Source of the DNA: Lithospermum erythrorhizon
Lineage: Eukaryota; Streptophyta; Magnoliopsida; Boraginales; Boraginaceae
DNA: 64,000 nt
Reading direction: 5' to 3'
NCBI GenBank assembly: GCA_019722365.1
Contig: JADFUC010000501.1
Span: 3,100,001 to 3,164,000 of the forward strand
The position numbers and the translations under genes were made by a program. The notes beneath the pieces were generated by a model. The model made no database searches. It saw only the letters and a list, made by a program, of their open reading frames with translations, and was not told the origin of the DNA. Positions 46,463 through 57,655 of this stretch are shown one piece after another; the first letter of the stretch is position 1; each line of letters starts with the position of its first letter.

Positions 46463-48175
46463 TCAACGAAGTGATCCAAACTTAAGAATCTCTGGATCCC
46501 TTTCAAACGCATTCATGATTTTTCCTTCCAAAGGAACAAAAGCTTCAACTCCTCCACCATTTGGTTCATCCAACAATAGCAAAAAATTCTTAAATGGACT
46601 TGCTGCAAAGTTCACTCTTTCAGGCTTCCCCCACCCAAAATCAGTATCATAAAATGGGAACCTGCACATACTTGTACAAATATATTGATCCAAATTGGAC
46701 TCACCATTACTAATCATCTGCATATATTCGACCGATTTAAGAACTTCTTCGCGGAAGTCTTTTGCACTTATGCCCTTGAATTTATCATTGAATTCAACTT
46801 TTGCTTTACGTAACTGGCTAACCAATCTTGAATGGCTCAAATCTTTTGCATTAGGCATTGGTACACCGAAGTAATTAGAAAGATTTCCAACGTAATTTGG
46901 TGTGAGTGGAGGATTAATTAAAGGTCTCATGTTTACAACATGAATAAAAATTGGTGGTTTGGATGAATTTGGATCCACAATTGAAGCTGCTGCATGTGCA
47001 TGTTTGTGAACTAGGGCAGCCACAACTTCAACACGAGTAGGATTTTTTATTCCTGTTTCACCTGACACTTTGGCTTTGAGTTGACTTAGTTTTGATGAAT
47101 CAAAAACAAATCTTTTGGTGACACAATTTTCTTGGTGTGGAAATAGCCCGAACTCTGCTTTCGTTGATGGATCTTCAATAGGAGGGATAATTGATGAAGC
47201 GTTGACTTGTGGAGATAATGGTGATGGTTTTTGATCTCCTAGTAGGCCTGCATGAACCAAGCAAATTAATTTCATTTAGAGATACATAATAATATATTAC
47301 TTTGTTAGACAATTCTAGGTGGGTGCTAGTTGATTAATGAACTCGATACTTTTTTATATGAAGAATCATATAATTTACGTGTCAAGAATTGCATATTTTC
47401 AGATCTTGCAAATGATTTTGAACATCACGAGCCACAAATTTGATACGAGATTTATGAGTTTGAGACAAGTTTATTTCATACCCAAATTAGGAAGGCATAA
47501 TCAACTAATAAGGCCGTATTTTTATATTGGGTAGATCTAAAATTCAAATACCATATATTGGGTATTTTATACTGGGCAGTATTGAATATAATGTCGAAAT
47601 AAACGATATTATATATAGTACTTCTGTACCTGCTTGTTTGGTTACAGCAGCCCAATCACGAGCAAGAGAGTACTCAAAGTTAGACCATCAAGATACTTTG
47701 TGGGACATACACAAGTTTAGTGATTTCCCACCACAATTGAAATGAGTAAGTTGAGCAATGAGAAGACTATCATCATCACCCTTTGATGCTCCAACACAAG
47801 CCTGAGGAAATACCACTTATCTTGGGCACTTACATTTGGGTTACTTGTAATTTGGGACATTTTGCAATCAACATGAGCTTCAATGAAGGTAGCTTTCATT
47901 TCACTACAATCAATGTTGAGGTTGTCAACTGCTCTTCCACCTATTGGGTAGTATGAAGCTAAAACTTTAGACAATGAGTTCTCAAGAAGAGTGGGGATGT
48001 TGCTGGGTAAAGGGGAATTATTGTCTCTGTTTGGAAAGAAAAAAGCTAGGGGCATGTATACATTATTCAATAGTTGATCCATAAGACCAAGCTTGTAGCT
48101 CCTAGGGGGTGGTGTGGTGGAGAATGAAGGCTTAATGAACTTTTTTGAAAGCAATTTAAGTCTATAAGAAGCCAT
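46463..48175 (-). pseudogene. BAHD acyltransferase, frame-shifted
   Basis: Two-exon minus-strand gene of the BAHD family (acyl-CoA-dependent O/N-acyltransferases of specialised metabolism, cytosolic; resembles vinorine synthase-type members). Exon 1, 48175-47630: start MASYRLKLLSKKFIKPS, then PPRSYKLGLMDQL and YYPIGGRA. An extra two bases near 47815-47820 shift the frame (SAQDKWYFLR instead of the expected VVFPQA); the next frame continues FPQACVGASKG, FNCGGKSLNLCMSHKVS and then meets TGA at about 47687, exactly at the Asp position of HXXXD (HKVS-stop). RDWAAVTKQA ends the exon. Exon 2, 47247-46463: GLLGDQKPS..., NMRPLINPPL, GNLSNYFGVP and the structural DFGWGKP motif, intact to the stop. Without the exon 1 repairs no active enzyme is possible. 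Confidence 0.85.
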
Positions 48176-48256
48176 GGTATTGCTTGATAACTTCAATCAA
48201 CTAATGTTTAATAACAGACGAACTTTAAACTTATTACATGGTTATTGTGCTCCTTC

Positions 48257-48268
48257 TCTATATATAGA
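48257..48268 (-). promoter_or_regulatory. Probable TATA box of the BAHD gene
   Basis: tctatatataga, about 85 bp upstream of the start codon on the minus strand. Confidence 0.5.
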
Positions 48269-48269
48269 G

Positions 48270-49212
48270 ATATCAGAGCAATAGTTCGTTTATTATATTT
48301 GTATGTCATCCACTGTTACAGTCAGTTTAAATTTTTGGTACATGTATTGTATGTTTTGATTAATCGATTAATTTAAAAATAAAAAATAAAATAAGAATTA
48401 CTCCATATGATCTTAATAATATAAATTTTACATAATATAAAAAATATATATAGAATAGCGTCACAAAGTATACAAGAGAATCCAAACTTAATTATATCTT
48501 ATGGAAAAGAAATTTCATTTAGACATGCCTTCATCTATGATAAATGATTTTTGAACATTTATATTTCTATTTTGTGGAGGGACAGCTTCTCTCAGATATC
48601 TTTTACTATTAACCACACATTATTTTTTATTTTCTTTACACATTTTTTGTGTAATATTTTTATCCCTTTCTTTAATAAGATTGGTATTCGTTTCTTCGAT
48701 TTTTCATTCAATTAAAACAAACTTTATCGATGTAATAATTACCTCATTATCTGATCAATAGTTTACAAAATGGTTGAAGGATTATTAACATTTGAATATG
48801 ACTCAACCATCAAAGAAAGACATCGAGACTTGGACACGTAATGCTTAATTGACCAATATGTTAGATCTTAGAATTAATACATACGTATTATATTTAACGG
48901 TAGAGATTGTGATTTATAATCTATGTAATCTATCAGATCCATAATCTAATTAGTTATTTCTAGGGAATGACTTCAATTTTATTTGATGTTTATGTTTACC
49001 TAATTCAATTATATACAGTAATATATATATAATTCTATAATTTATAAATAAATATCAATCATCGATTTAATTAAAAAAAATCATTTTGTTGAAGTAAATT
49101 TAAGTTTTTTCGAAATAAAAATTTTATGATATCATATAAAAAGTTCATATGGTTATATCTTAAAACTAATTTATAATATAAGGATTAATCATTACTTTAT
49201 CAATCAAACTCA
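48270..49212. other. AT-rich intergenic DNA
   Basis: Upstream region of the BAHD pseudogene. No gene, repeat family or element recognised. Confidence 0.5.
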
Positions 49213-49217
49213 ACTTT

Positions 49218-49461
49218 TGTAGGAAATAATGATTCCTTATATAAAATAATGAGTTTGAAGTCTGATTAAATGCCGCTGATAAATTGTGGAAACAACATCT
49301 GAAGCAACAGGTTGAATGTCTATGAAACCTTAGGTCGAAATATAGGTGGAAGGCGTAGGGAGAAGGTCGGGACTTTGTGAGTCGAACTTCTCGAACTCTG
49401 CTGGCTCCACATGAAAAGATCGGGACATATAAGTCCCGACAAAGTCCGACAATATTCAACA
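49218..49461 (-). repeat. Copia LTR (lower-coordinate copy), 244 bp
   Basis: Starts TG, ends CA. Contains gatcgggacatataagtccc and caaagtccgacaatatt, both found again at 60.2 kb. Immediately followed at 49462 by cctccaccga, the reverse complement of a purine-rich PPT (tcggtggagg). Confidence 0.8.
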
Positions 49462-50379
49462 CCTCCACCGAGTTGGGCGTGAAGATCACAAATGCCCAAC
49501 TTATTCATCAAAAGTTCGAGCTAGCGCTTCCGAGACTTGGTAAAATAATACTGTATTTGTGAAGAAGTGGAGACATAGTAGCAAATAGTCCCATTACGAA
49601 TAAGCGTCACCCAGAATAAAATAATAATCAATCGATGTGTTTTGAGCATTCATGAAAAGCGAGTTATAAGCCCGAGATGTAAAGAGGTGGCCCGACTATC
49701 AGTATACATAGTTCCCGCGGTAGTATGGTCAATGCTAAACATGCCAATAATCCGCTTTGTACTTTATCTCACACGTCCAGTTGCCGTAGCCGTACTCTGC
49801 CTCGGCCCGAAGATAATGACACGGTCTTACATGCTTTGTCTTAGAAGAAGCAGGGAGAATCCCCGAAAACACCGCTGACGATGGCCCGAGCGTCTAGTAA
49901 CTTGGACGACTCGCCCGATCAAAGTCGCTTTCACCGGACAATTTTAAGTCGAGAATCGTCTAAATAGCAAATTCACGACCGGGCGAATTTTGAGATATCG
50001 CTTGTCCGAGTCTTTGCGTTCGATGATCCTCGCGGGCTCACGCAAAAAATTGAAAGGATATACGCTGACATAGGCGATATCGGGGCAGTATAAGAGAGAT
50101 CATCCCGGTCTCCCCAGCAAGCGCTTTATGCTTACTCCCTGCCTTAGTATGCGCTGCCAGATAGCGAGTTTATAATTTGGTTCCATAGGAAAAACTGTAG
50201 AAACGGCGCTGCAACCAAACCACGCTTTCATTAATAATGTGCGAGCATATTTTCTCTACGACAAAGAGAGATTCTGTAGCACTCACAGCCACCGATACCC
50301 AAAAATATTTTAGGACCTAGGTCGCTTCATGTGAAAAGCAGGAAATGAGGTACTTCGAAATTATACACTAGATCAAATT

Positions 50380-52866
50380 AGTGCGAAGCAAATCATACTC
50401 ATTGACATACACACAAGAACAAAAGCAGTTGGTTCATCACAAACATAAAGAGAGAATAAAGAACAAAATCCGAGGTGAGGCAGGTGAAACCATAAGAAAT
50501 CAAAGTTGTAGTGAGTATAGCGAACCCGACAACTAGAGGTACTATTCGATCCATCTGATGACTTATGTAGGCGGCAGCACTTTGTTGGGTTATTTATGAT
50601 CAAACTTCCACAGTGGAAGTTTCATATATACCTCACAATTTAGAGATCTCCATGCAAAAAGGCATTATGCACATCTATCGATGGAGTATTCGCCTCGGCG
50701 GTGCAATGACTAAGAATGTCTTGACGGTATACATCTTAGCGGCCAGAGGTGCAAATCATATCAGAATAGTGATCCGCTTCCTTACGATGATTACCAATAG
50801 CAACCAAGTCTACTCCTTGAGGCAGCTCAGCAATCCATCCAAGTTGTACTTAATCTTGTACACCTACTCGGCTCCCTAGGAATATAGCACTGGAGGTAAA
50901 GTCAGCCCGGGAATCCACGTGCCGTTATCCGCCCCAGAAGCACGTATACCGCTCAGCGTAATTTGAACACCCGAGCACGAATCGCCCCGATGCTGAAGAT
51001 AGGATTTGGGTTCGATACCTGCGATGTATGAGAAAACCCCTGTGTCACGAGAGAAAATAAGTCACTAACTCAAAAGCGATTGTGCAAGAGGATATAAAGT
51101 ACACACGAGATAGGAGATGAAGCAGGTGGCTGGCGAGGAGGGTGGACTAATAACGTATCCCTACTGGCGAGGGCTCGGTCGGCCCGTTACCCAGACAGCC
51201 GGCGGATGCCTCGGTGGCCGTCGTCCCCAACCTCGATCGAGGCAGGAGCCGGTGTGAGACTCGCCGACCATTGGTCGAGCGATCTGTAGCACATCGACTT
51301 GGGTGGTTCGACTCCTCTCGTCGAACCCAGCCTTGAGGCTAAATCCGCCGTCGGTTGGACGCCATACAGGGCGTAGTCCTCCACACGATCGCCGTTCATA
51401 CATGTCAGCGCCCTCAAAATGAAATCCTTTCTCATAGAAAACCACATCGCAGGGCCTTTCCCCGAAAATATTCATAGATGCGAACATCATAACAGCCCTT
51501 TTATGAGAAGGATAACCCAGCAAACACATGCGTCGTACGACTAGTAAAAACATCACGCTTTAGAGCGCGAAGTCGCCAAGCATAACATAAGCGTCAAAAC
51601 TCATGCTCGTCATAAGCGAGGAGAAGTACCATATAATATCTCATAGGGTGATTTAAAATCCAAAATTCTAGAAGGGGTTCGATTAATTAAATACGTAGCC
51701 CCAATATTCACTTTCGAGCGATGGGAAGATGTACGAAAGCGTAAGGCTGGTCACAAATAAAAATAGCGATAACTAACTCAGCTTCGTCGTTGTTGTAAGG
51801 AGGAGTACCCGGCTTGAGGAGGTTTGAAAGCGGTATCCGACTGAAAATATGGTTTCATCTGATTAAACTCGATACCCATTATCATATTACGATTCACACC
51901 ATCACAGGGTATTAAAACAATCATGGTAGGGAATTTAAGAAAGCAGGTAAACTTCGATGTATCATACAACAAAATAACCAGGGCGACACGTGTCGTCAAC
52001 TAAAGTAAGGAAATGCTTGAGCATTACAAGAAAGGCGTAACCCGATAGGGTCCCCAAAGATCACAATGAATTAAATCAAAACAATAGACAACTTTATTAT
52101 TACTATCATAAATCACCAAAGTGTTTTGCTTTATGACAAATCTCCTTGGCCAGTGGGTAAATGTAAACTAAGCGACTAAAAAAGCGATAAATATGATAAT
52201 ACTTTCTACGAAGGGTGCCTTGTCTACTATGCGTAACTTCTGGTATTTGTTTAGACAGCCAGTGCCATACGAGCAGCGCGGAGTTCTTTGAAATAGTATA
52301 ATCGCCCACTCCGTTCACCCGCTCGATATTTATCTTGGTGAATTCGGTCTGAGGAAATCACAAAGTATGAGAGTAAATGAGATATCAAGAACAATCGTCC
52401 ATTGATTTAGAAGCGAGAAATAAGATTGCGGCTGAAAGTGAACATAACGACATTACGCAAGGTAACAATATCGACAACCCAACTAGCATGGCGTCACCGT
52501 AGCATGAATGACACTACCGTCGAAGCGAGACACGAGGAGACACGGGACTTTCCGTAGCGTCGAATAAACATGGGAGATTACGTAGCGTGAAGTGTGGCGC
52601 CCGATTATCGATAATCGAGGTAGTAAAGAACAACTTCGCCCGTCAAGCGGTATTATCCGAAGGTGCATTAGGAACTTCGTGCGAAGACTCATGAGTTTGT
52701 TCCGTTGATCCGAGGAAAGGGCGAGAACTCCTCGCGTGCGCTCTGAACACCGAACTTGTAACTTCTTCGCCTCGCCCTTAACCGACCGGCGCGGAAGCTT
52801 GGCCAAAATGGTGCCACTCTTACGTCCACAGTGCAGCTCACGCAGCGTGCCTGGGAACCTGGCTGT
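50380..52866 (-). pseudogene. Copia pol remnant: protease, integrase, reverse transcriptase
   Basis: Reading down the minus strand: about 52800-52400 has the protease-side DGSVIHATVT, then RNLIS-type remnants. 52330-52110 has the gag-pre-integrase zinc region (WHWLSKQI..., ICHKAKHFGDL). 52110-51960 has FDLIHCDLWGPYRVTP and LTLVDD (integrase catalytic core). About 51700-51620 has ATYLINRTPSRILDFKSPYE. 51556-51410 has the integrase C-terminal SH3-like RRMCLLGYPSHKRA and DVVFYEKGFHF. About 50760-50610 has the reverse transcriptase start SIDVHNAFLHGDL. Numerous frameshifts and stops. The later RT and RNase H parts are not recognisable. Confidence 0.8.
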
Positions 52867-52867
52867 T

Positions 52868-53645
52868 TGTTAGAATCTAGTATGGGTACAATATGATAAA
52901 ACACCAAATTCATTACATCACGGATCCTGAAAATGATATAAATTAATCTAAAATTCGATTGTTCTCTTGAGTATTTTGGTAAAATTAGAGGAAAATGTAA
53001 GAGGAGGCTAGGCTTTTTATTTCATAAAATTATGATGAAAACCTAATAATCTTATCTTATATAGATTCCAGCCTAAAAGCAAATAGAATAGGCTTGTAAG
53101 GCCGACCGTTAAATATAATTAAACCGTTAAGTAAAATCGAAACACTAACAAGTTGTTGATAGTAACTAACAAAGTTCGTCTGAAAGCTCAACTAACTATC
53201 GAATTAATTGATTGACTAATTGAGTAATTGGGTTTATCAATTTATATTTTACATTATCAATGTAAAATTCCCCGATTGAGAATATTAAGTTGATTACAAT
53301 CAACTCTTAATTTAGAAAATGTAGTTTAATTTCATACATGAAATATAATTAGCGATCACTTTGTATGTGTATGACTTTCTAGGCTCGAGGATAATAGTAA
53401 GTTGTATAATAATAATAATTGACCAATTACCATTATTGCCGCGATTAATGAGTAAGATCTAGCAATCGCTCGTAACCCGCTAAGTGGCATGAGAACCCAC
53501 ATAGTAATATACAGTGCAGAGTAGACACTATAAGTTCGATAATCACGTTTAACCCGACCCGGTAAATGAATTGATACCGCAATTGTCGTAGTGAGGCGTA
53601 ATAAAGGGGAATCGATTTCGTTGATTTCAACACTCAGCTTGCCAT
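52868..53645. repeat. LTR 1 of nested element
   Basis: Probable start TGTTAGAATCTAG at 52868; similarity with LTR 2 ends after gatttcaacactcagct near 53645. Confidence 0.65.
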
Positions 53646-55539
53646 TGGGCGATTACCATACAATTCCATTATAGCGATCTACAGTGGTAAATTTAACCGT
53701 AGAAGTGTGTCATGAAATACCATAACTTTCTTTACTCGGTATGAATTGAATAAGCATTTATGGCGTCCGTAAACGATCCCGTGCCAGAGCGAGAGGCTGA
53801 GATCTTCCTTGTATATCAAAGAGCGGATCCACTCCCAATATATCAACATCTATCGTTACTCCTTTGTGTGATGACGTATGCGTTATAATCCCCGGCTTAA
53901 GGTGACGTTTGGTCGTAGTCGAAATACGTAGGCTAAATATAACACGAGATAGTTCGCCTCTCGTGGGTCTAATAATTGTCGAACCTAAAATTCTAAACAA
54001 ATATCATAGGACATATATACATATCTTCTATGAATTCGTTTCGGTCATACCAGCTCCCAGTCATAGAACCGGCCGGCCAGTATTAGTCACAATTTTCTTG
54101 TTAATGTGATCAATCTTGATCAGCAATCAAAAAGCTACATGTTAGTCATATGATGCTTGTCGCCCTAACTTCTCGGCGTCGAGCCAATAAATTTGGCTAT
54201 CCTATGTTTTGTAGGCTTGAAGAGGTATAATCAACAATTCATGTTGCCTCTCTCTAGAAAACATAGACTAACCTAAGTTAACTTTTCACTCGTCGAGGAT
54301 CTGATACATGTAAATTATATATTTGACGGCACGTAGAAATAAATAATGGTAACTATATGAATGAATCACTCATTCATGTAGTTTGAATTAACAATCCGAT
54401 TAAAACACAAATGAACTTTTGTTTTAATTGATTACTGCTTATTCGAAGAGTGAATGAAGCTTTAACCATTTGAACTTTGCGCGTCGGTTGGTTCGTTAAG
54501 CTCGTGAAAACCAAACTTGGTTGAATGTGAGGAAGGATCTCGACTCGAGATGCACGCTTAAGTCCATACATGAATCCTTTAGCTTATGACTTCAGTCATT
54601 TCATGACATGTAAAGCAAAAGGATAGTGATTATAATCACGTCCTTTATTGGAATCACCCACATGCAAGCGACGCTACGTTCATGACCGGTCTCGACCCGA
54701 GAATCATTGATGACTAAGATTATCTGACATAGTCATGCACGACTATGATCAAAATGGGTTTCAACCACTTCTCGGGGTTCTATCGGGTAGGTTTACAACA
54801 CAACTCGAAGTGTGTTAAAACACATCTGTCTTATTAAATGCATATTCTTTTAATAACATTACCAACAACAGATTGACTGGTCAAGTTGTAATATTGAGTT
54901 CAAGTTTCCTTTTAGTTTACTCATCGAGCATACTAGACTCAGTCCTATTATTGAAATTCTTGGCTAATAGCTTTTCATATGGTACAGCTGTCCATAATGC
55001 TACTATCACATTCGATTCTAGTGAAGATCGGCAATGATCGTTCCGTGTAACTATAGTTACCATTCTCTTAAAGTTACTATCAGCGTATTCCAAATTCGCG
55101 TGAATACCTCCCGGTAAAACTTCACAATTCAATCACGGGAATCATGCTCACGTCATAGTTGTGGTGTACAATACATGACCTTAACCACGGCATGGAGTGA
55201 ATCATATTACTATGTAATAGACTTGACAGCTACCGTTAATGTGAGGCCACCTACTGTGGAGTTGGACCTCTAATGAAGAATTGTCTTGTCAATAAGAGAA
55301 TGCAAATACTTGTTTATAGGAATTTAATCTATTATAGATTTCAATCACCTCGAGCTCATGACATCTTAAACTTAACAAAGCAAATGTCATGCAAGCTTCC
55401 TTATATATATATAATGTATTTGATTATAATATGTCGCATGTAATAACGAGGCTCCTGAATGTACAAGCAATCTAATCACTATTATACCTTTAAGGTTGTA
55501 GGAAGAATCTAATCACAAATATGCAAAGAATCTAATCAC

Positions 55540-56508
55540 ATATCTAGTATGAATTTTATTGTGATAAAGCACGAGTCGGCCCATCATGGATCCTCAAAAT
55601 GATATAAATTAATCTAAAATTCTATAATGACTTATATGAATACGAGAGTACTTACAGAGATGCTAGCGGAAGTCTATCTCCAAATCTTTCACGAAGCCTC
55701 CTTTAAATTCCATGGATTGAGCACTCAATGCGGTGCCTCACAGTTTGGTCCGCACGAGAAGGTTGAATCTTACATTTGTGTCTGTTTAGAACATGGATTG
55801 AATTGGATGAAAAATCAAGAGAAAAATTTCAATTCTTCTCTGCTTAGTATTTCTAAACCATTAGAGAAAATATGGAGGAGGCTAGGTTTTTTTATTTCAT
55901 AAAATTATGATGAAAACCTAATAAGCTTAGCTTATATAGGTCCAAACCTAAGAGCTGACCGAATAGACACAATGACCCGACCCGTTAAATTTAATTAAGC
56001 GGGTTAAGTAAAATCAAACAACAAGTTGTTAATAGTAACTAACAAGTTACTAACAAGCTCGACTAACTATCCGAATTAATTCAATTGACTAATTAATTAA
56101 TTAATTCGGAGTTCATCGATTTATATTTTACATTATCAATGTAAAATTCTCAGTGAAATATTCGTTGATTACAATCAACTACCGATTTAATAAATGTAGT
56201 TTAATTTCATACATGAAATATAATTAGCGTCATTTGTATGTGTGATCTTCTAGGCTCGGATAATAGTAAGTTATATAATAATAATTGACCAGTACATTAT
56301 TATAACGATTAATAGTAAGATCATGATAAGCTCATAACCCACTTAAATTATCGCTGAGAACCAGCGCTAGTAATATCTGATTACTAAAGTGAGCGCTAAG
56401 TTCTATGTCGTATTTAACCAACTCGGTAAATGAATTGATACACAATTATGCATAGCAGCGGGCATAATAAAAGGGAATCAATTTTCATTGATTTCAACTC
56501 AGCTACCG
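55540..56508. repeat. LTR 2 of nested element
   Basis: Begins near tctagtatgaa at 55541; ends gatttcaactcagct near 56508. Includes a 90-codon plus-strand open frame (55627-55902) in the part missing from LTR 1; it shows no known domain. Confidence 0.65.
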
Positions 56509-56509
56509 C

Positions 56510-57300
56510 GAACTGCGGGCCGGAAACCACGGAACCACTCCCGCTGCGAGGAGGTTCTCCTTGTCCGGGGATATCCATGTTTAGCGCTTTCTTGAGCCAC
56601 CTCGCTGACTGGCTTTTTGCAATAATGACAAATAATACTCGATTTTTCCCCGAGCATCGAGGACCACGCAGCGCCAAAGTCATAACATTGTCAGAAAGCG
56701 TTTGTACGCTTGGGAGTTGTCTGAAAGCGTTCCTCGCATTTCAAAATATTGTATACTTTTATCTGGAGAGAGGAGTAATGGATCTTAAGACAACAAAGAA
56801 GAGCGAGTATGACAAAATTTATCCATATTAAGGCCAAACATGAAATCATGGAATTGATCAATCTCTCGTCGATTCAGTAGAAGAGTAGCAATCTACGCGC
56901 GAGCAGGATAGGCAACAATCGTGGTGTTGATTACGTCCCGTAAAACGTAATTTGCCAAAGTAAACTTCAATAGGCAGAGTGACCACTGGCTTGAGCCAAA
57001 GCTTGTTTAAGTTCTGGCGGCCAATTGCGATGCTACATTACAATACCGATTCATGCTTGTCTCCCGTAGCGAGCGCTGCGAAAAAAGTGGGATAGATTTC
57101 TTCAAAGTGGGATCGATGGTGTTAAATGCGCCCATTTGGATAGCGTAGCTGCCAGCTTGCCCAGCGCACCGAGTAAGTGGATGCAGCGGAAACTGAACTT
57201 CCGGAACATTAATGAAGCAGCGTCTTTAGAAGCGAAGTGAGAATGGACTTGACCGTTAAATCATGGTGGAGCCTAGAAAAGCAATGGACTAATATGAGAC
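56510..57300 (-). pseudogene. Copia gag remnant
   Basis: Minus strand from about 57200: a degraded N-terminal part (NTIDPTLKKSIPLFSQ), then DQFHDFMFGLNMDKF, HTRSSLLS, DPLL..LD, which match the FLMGLND..RSQIL.MDPLPS blocks of copia gag. Near 56640 comes a zinc-knuckle relic (CHYCKKPVSEVAQ... in place of CxxCxxxGHxxxxC) and KHGYP. Several frameshifts. Confidence 0.7.
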
Positions 57301-57467
57301 CTAGTAAATCTTGATTCTTGAGATAATAGGGGAAGTTCTATCGTCAAAAGGATTTTCGGGGGATCTAGCCAGCCGCCGCCCGGCGGCGGTGAGCTTTTCG
57401 CAGTTATGGGGAATGGAAATGGCCATGAAGAAGAAAAGAAAAAAAATATTAGGTTTAGGATCTTTTT

Positions 57468-57480
57468 GCTCTGATAACCA
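57468..57480 (-). promoter_or_regulatory. Copia primer-binding site
   Basis: The reverse complement tggttatcagagc adjoins the right LTR directly. It matches the usual copia PBS complementary to initiator tRNA-Met (TGGTATCAGAGC) apart from one extra base. Confidence 0.75.
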
Positions 57481-57655
57481 TGTAGGAAATAATGATTCCT
57501 TGTATAAAATAATGAGTTTAGAGTACAATTTATACACAATAGCTAATGGGCCTCTTATACAAACACTAGGTCGAATAATACAAAACGTTAGGTCAAAATT
57601 GTAATAACTGAATTCTGAAAAAAAAAAATTTAAATTTTTAGGTCGGTGGTGGGAC
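57481..57655 (-). repeat. Copia LTR (higher-coordinate copy), inner part
   Basis: tgtaggaaataatgattcct at 57481 and aaaataatgagttt follow the left LTR; continues to about taggtcggtggtgggacttt, where the insertion begins. Confidence 0.7.

Larger units (their letters stand above)
52868..56508. mobile_element. LTR element nested between copia gag and pol
   Basis: Direct repeats at about 52868-53645 and 55540-56508 are the two LTRs. Shared strings include ggatcctgaaaatgatata-like, tttcataaaattatgatgaa, tatattttacattatcaatg, tttcatacatgaaatataat and ggtaaatgaattgata. The first copy lacks about 190 bp present in the second (about 55630-55840). The 1.9-kb interior (53.65-55.54 kb) has no recognisable gag or pol, so this is a non-autonomous (LARD-like) element. 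Copia pol ends directly on one side and copia gag resumes directly on the other. Confidence 0.75.

Noticed and set aside
51161..51556. Independent 131-codon gene
   Set aside because: Its first 50 residues match the copia integrase C-terminal segment and the rest is out-of-frame decay of the same element.
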